Source of the DNA: an uncultured Alphaproteobacteria bacterium
GTDB lineage: Bacteria > Pseudomonadota > Alphaproteobacteria > RF32 > CAG-239
Length of the DNA stretch: 22,822 bases
NCBI GenBank assembly: GCA_934248075.1
Contig: CAKQKH010000021.1
Span: 1-22,822 of the forward strand
Direction: 5' to 3'
The notes beneath the pieces are model-generated. The model was not told where the DNA came from and did not search any database. It saw nothing but the letters and a program-made list of their open reading frames with translations. A program made the position numbers and the translations under genes. Below are positions 22,441 through 22,822 of this stretch, in pieces. Within the stretch, counting starts at the first letter, position 1. Every line of letters begins with the position of its first letter.

Positions 22441-22495
22441 TGTTTCTTGATAAAAATGGATTGCTTCTCGCGGCTATCGCCGTTCGCGCAATGAC
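22441..22495 (+). repeat. dispersed repeat (GCAATGAC/GAAGCAATCC family), copy 3
   Basis: TGTTTCTTGATAAAAATGG, then ATTGCTTCTC, a central hairpin (CGGCTATCGCCG) and TTCGCGCAATGAC. It is the reverse complement of 354-409, with about three substitutions and one 1-bp indel, and shares its left half with 3436-3471. Confidence 0.8.
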
Positions 22496-22597
22496 CCGCG
22501 ACGGCGGCTCCGCATTGTCATTCCGGCGAAAGCCGGAATCCAGTAAATATTGCCTTATAATTTCTCCCCTTAATTTTAAGGAGAGGCTAGGTGGGGT

Positions 22598-22822
22598 TTA
22601 AAACAATTTTAAAATTGACTGACTCGCTTGGCTGGCTAAGGATAGAGAATTAATCGCCAACTGTTGTCTGGTTTGCAAGGATAACATATTGGCGGATTCT
22701 TCGTTCATGTCAGCTAGGGTTAATTTATCCGCGCCCTCGGTCAGGATATTTATCAAATTCTCGGTGAATTCCTGACGATTGGTAATGATTGAATAATTAT
22801 TCCCTAACTCCGCAGTAAAAGC
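22598..22822 (-). CDS. fliC: flagellin, C-terminal part (cut by the window edge)
   Basis: Read on the minus strand from 22822 to the stop at 22598-22600, the frame is open for 74 codons. It shows the flagellin C-terminus: FTENLINILTEGADKLTLAD, then MNEESANMLSLQTRQQLA and INSLSLASQASQSILKLF. These are the long D1/D0 helices of the filament core, with the usual end in SQ-x2-S-x-L-x-L-F. The N-terminal part lies outside the window, so the length and number of flagellin copies are unknown. It shows that the organism has, or had, a flagellum. Downstream lie C/G-rich palindromes instead of a classical terminator. The symbol is by family; the local gene could be any of several flagellin paralogues. 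Confidence 0.9.
   Translation of the reverse strand, partial: AFTAELGNNYSIITNRQEFTENLINILTEGADKLTLADMNEESANMLSLQTRQQLAINSLSLASQASQSILKLF

Larger units (their letters stand above)
22135..22597. repeat. repeat-filled intergenic region between tadA and flagellin
   Basis: This 463-bp stretch has no gene. From left to right it holds a GC-rich fragment beginning CGCGCAATGACCCGCACGGC (about 22160-22260), a GTCATTGCGAG..GAAGCAATCC element (22274-22314), a composite palindromic C/G-rich element (22324-22421), a 55-bp repeat (22441-22495), a GTCATTCCGGCGAAAGCCGG fragment (about 22517-22548), and a third C/G-rich palindrome (22564-22585). The palindromes next to the flagellin stop could also help end its transcription. 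Confidence 0.75.

Noticed and set aside
297..22585. tRNA or rRNA gene fragments within the palindromic repeats
   Set aside because: No cloverleaf, no T-loop consensus and no rRNA-like conserved stretches were seen; the hairpins belong to dispersed repeats.

Overview
The window reads as a chromosomal segment of a Gram-negative, flagellated alphaproteobacterium of moderate GC. The support is a Pal/CpoB envelope pair, an AspRS with the SPGEF form of motif 2, the block zinc-ribbon/DUF3426 gene <> ftsE-ftsX-DUF218-plsC-DUF2125, rsmD/rluB/tadA, and the C-terminus of a flagellin at the right edge. The dispersed palindromic intergenic repeats and the Bacteroidota-flavoured secreted proteins at the left would suit an uncultured gut lineage, but that placement is inference.

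Layout. (1) 1-3836 is an accessory-looking region. Two secreted-protein genes on the minus strand (a 499-aa lipoprotein, then a 227-aa putative outer-membrane protein) lie between two direct copies of a 127-bp palindromic repeat (97-223 and 3493-3619), with further repeat fragments and about 350 bp of AT-rich DNA that appears to be non-coding. (2) 3837-9808, plus strand: ppdK with its own terminator; pal with a terminator; then cpoB-tilS-smpB, packed end to end. (3) 9920-12407, minus strand: aspS and, upstream of it behind a terminator, a 199-aa protein I do not recognise. (4) 12607-14057: rnd, convergent with a cysteine-free ArsR-type regulator. (5) 14231-15377: xseB-ispA. (6) 15361-16209, minus strand: a zinc-ribbon/DUF3426 membrane protein, divergent from (7) ftsE-ftsX-DUF218-plsC-DUF2125 (16326-20385), an apparent operon with overlapping starts and stops. 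(8) 20363-21615, minus strand: rluB-rsmD, overlapping by ATGA. (9) tadA. (10) 22135-22597 is repeat-filled. (11) 22598-22822 holds the last 74 codons of a flagellin gene on the minus strand.

Functionally most genes are housekeeping: central carbon metabolism (ppdK), outer-membrane integrity and division (pal, cpoB, ftsEX), translation and RNA maturation (tilS, smpB, aspS, rnd, rsmD, rluB, tadA), isoprenoid and phospholipid synthesis (ispA, plsC) and DNA repair (xseB).

I see no CRISPR array, defence system, phage module, tRNA or rRNA. The best candidate for something undescribed is the repeat-flanked pair of secreted proteins at 522-2781. Smaller points are a Cys-rich tail on PPDK, a leucine in AspRS where alphaproteobacterial enzymes usually have histidine, the orphan 199-aa gene, and several tail-to-tail gene overlaps.
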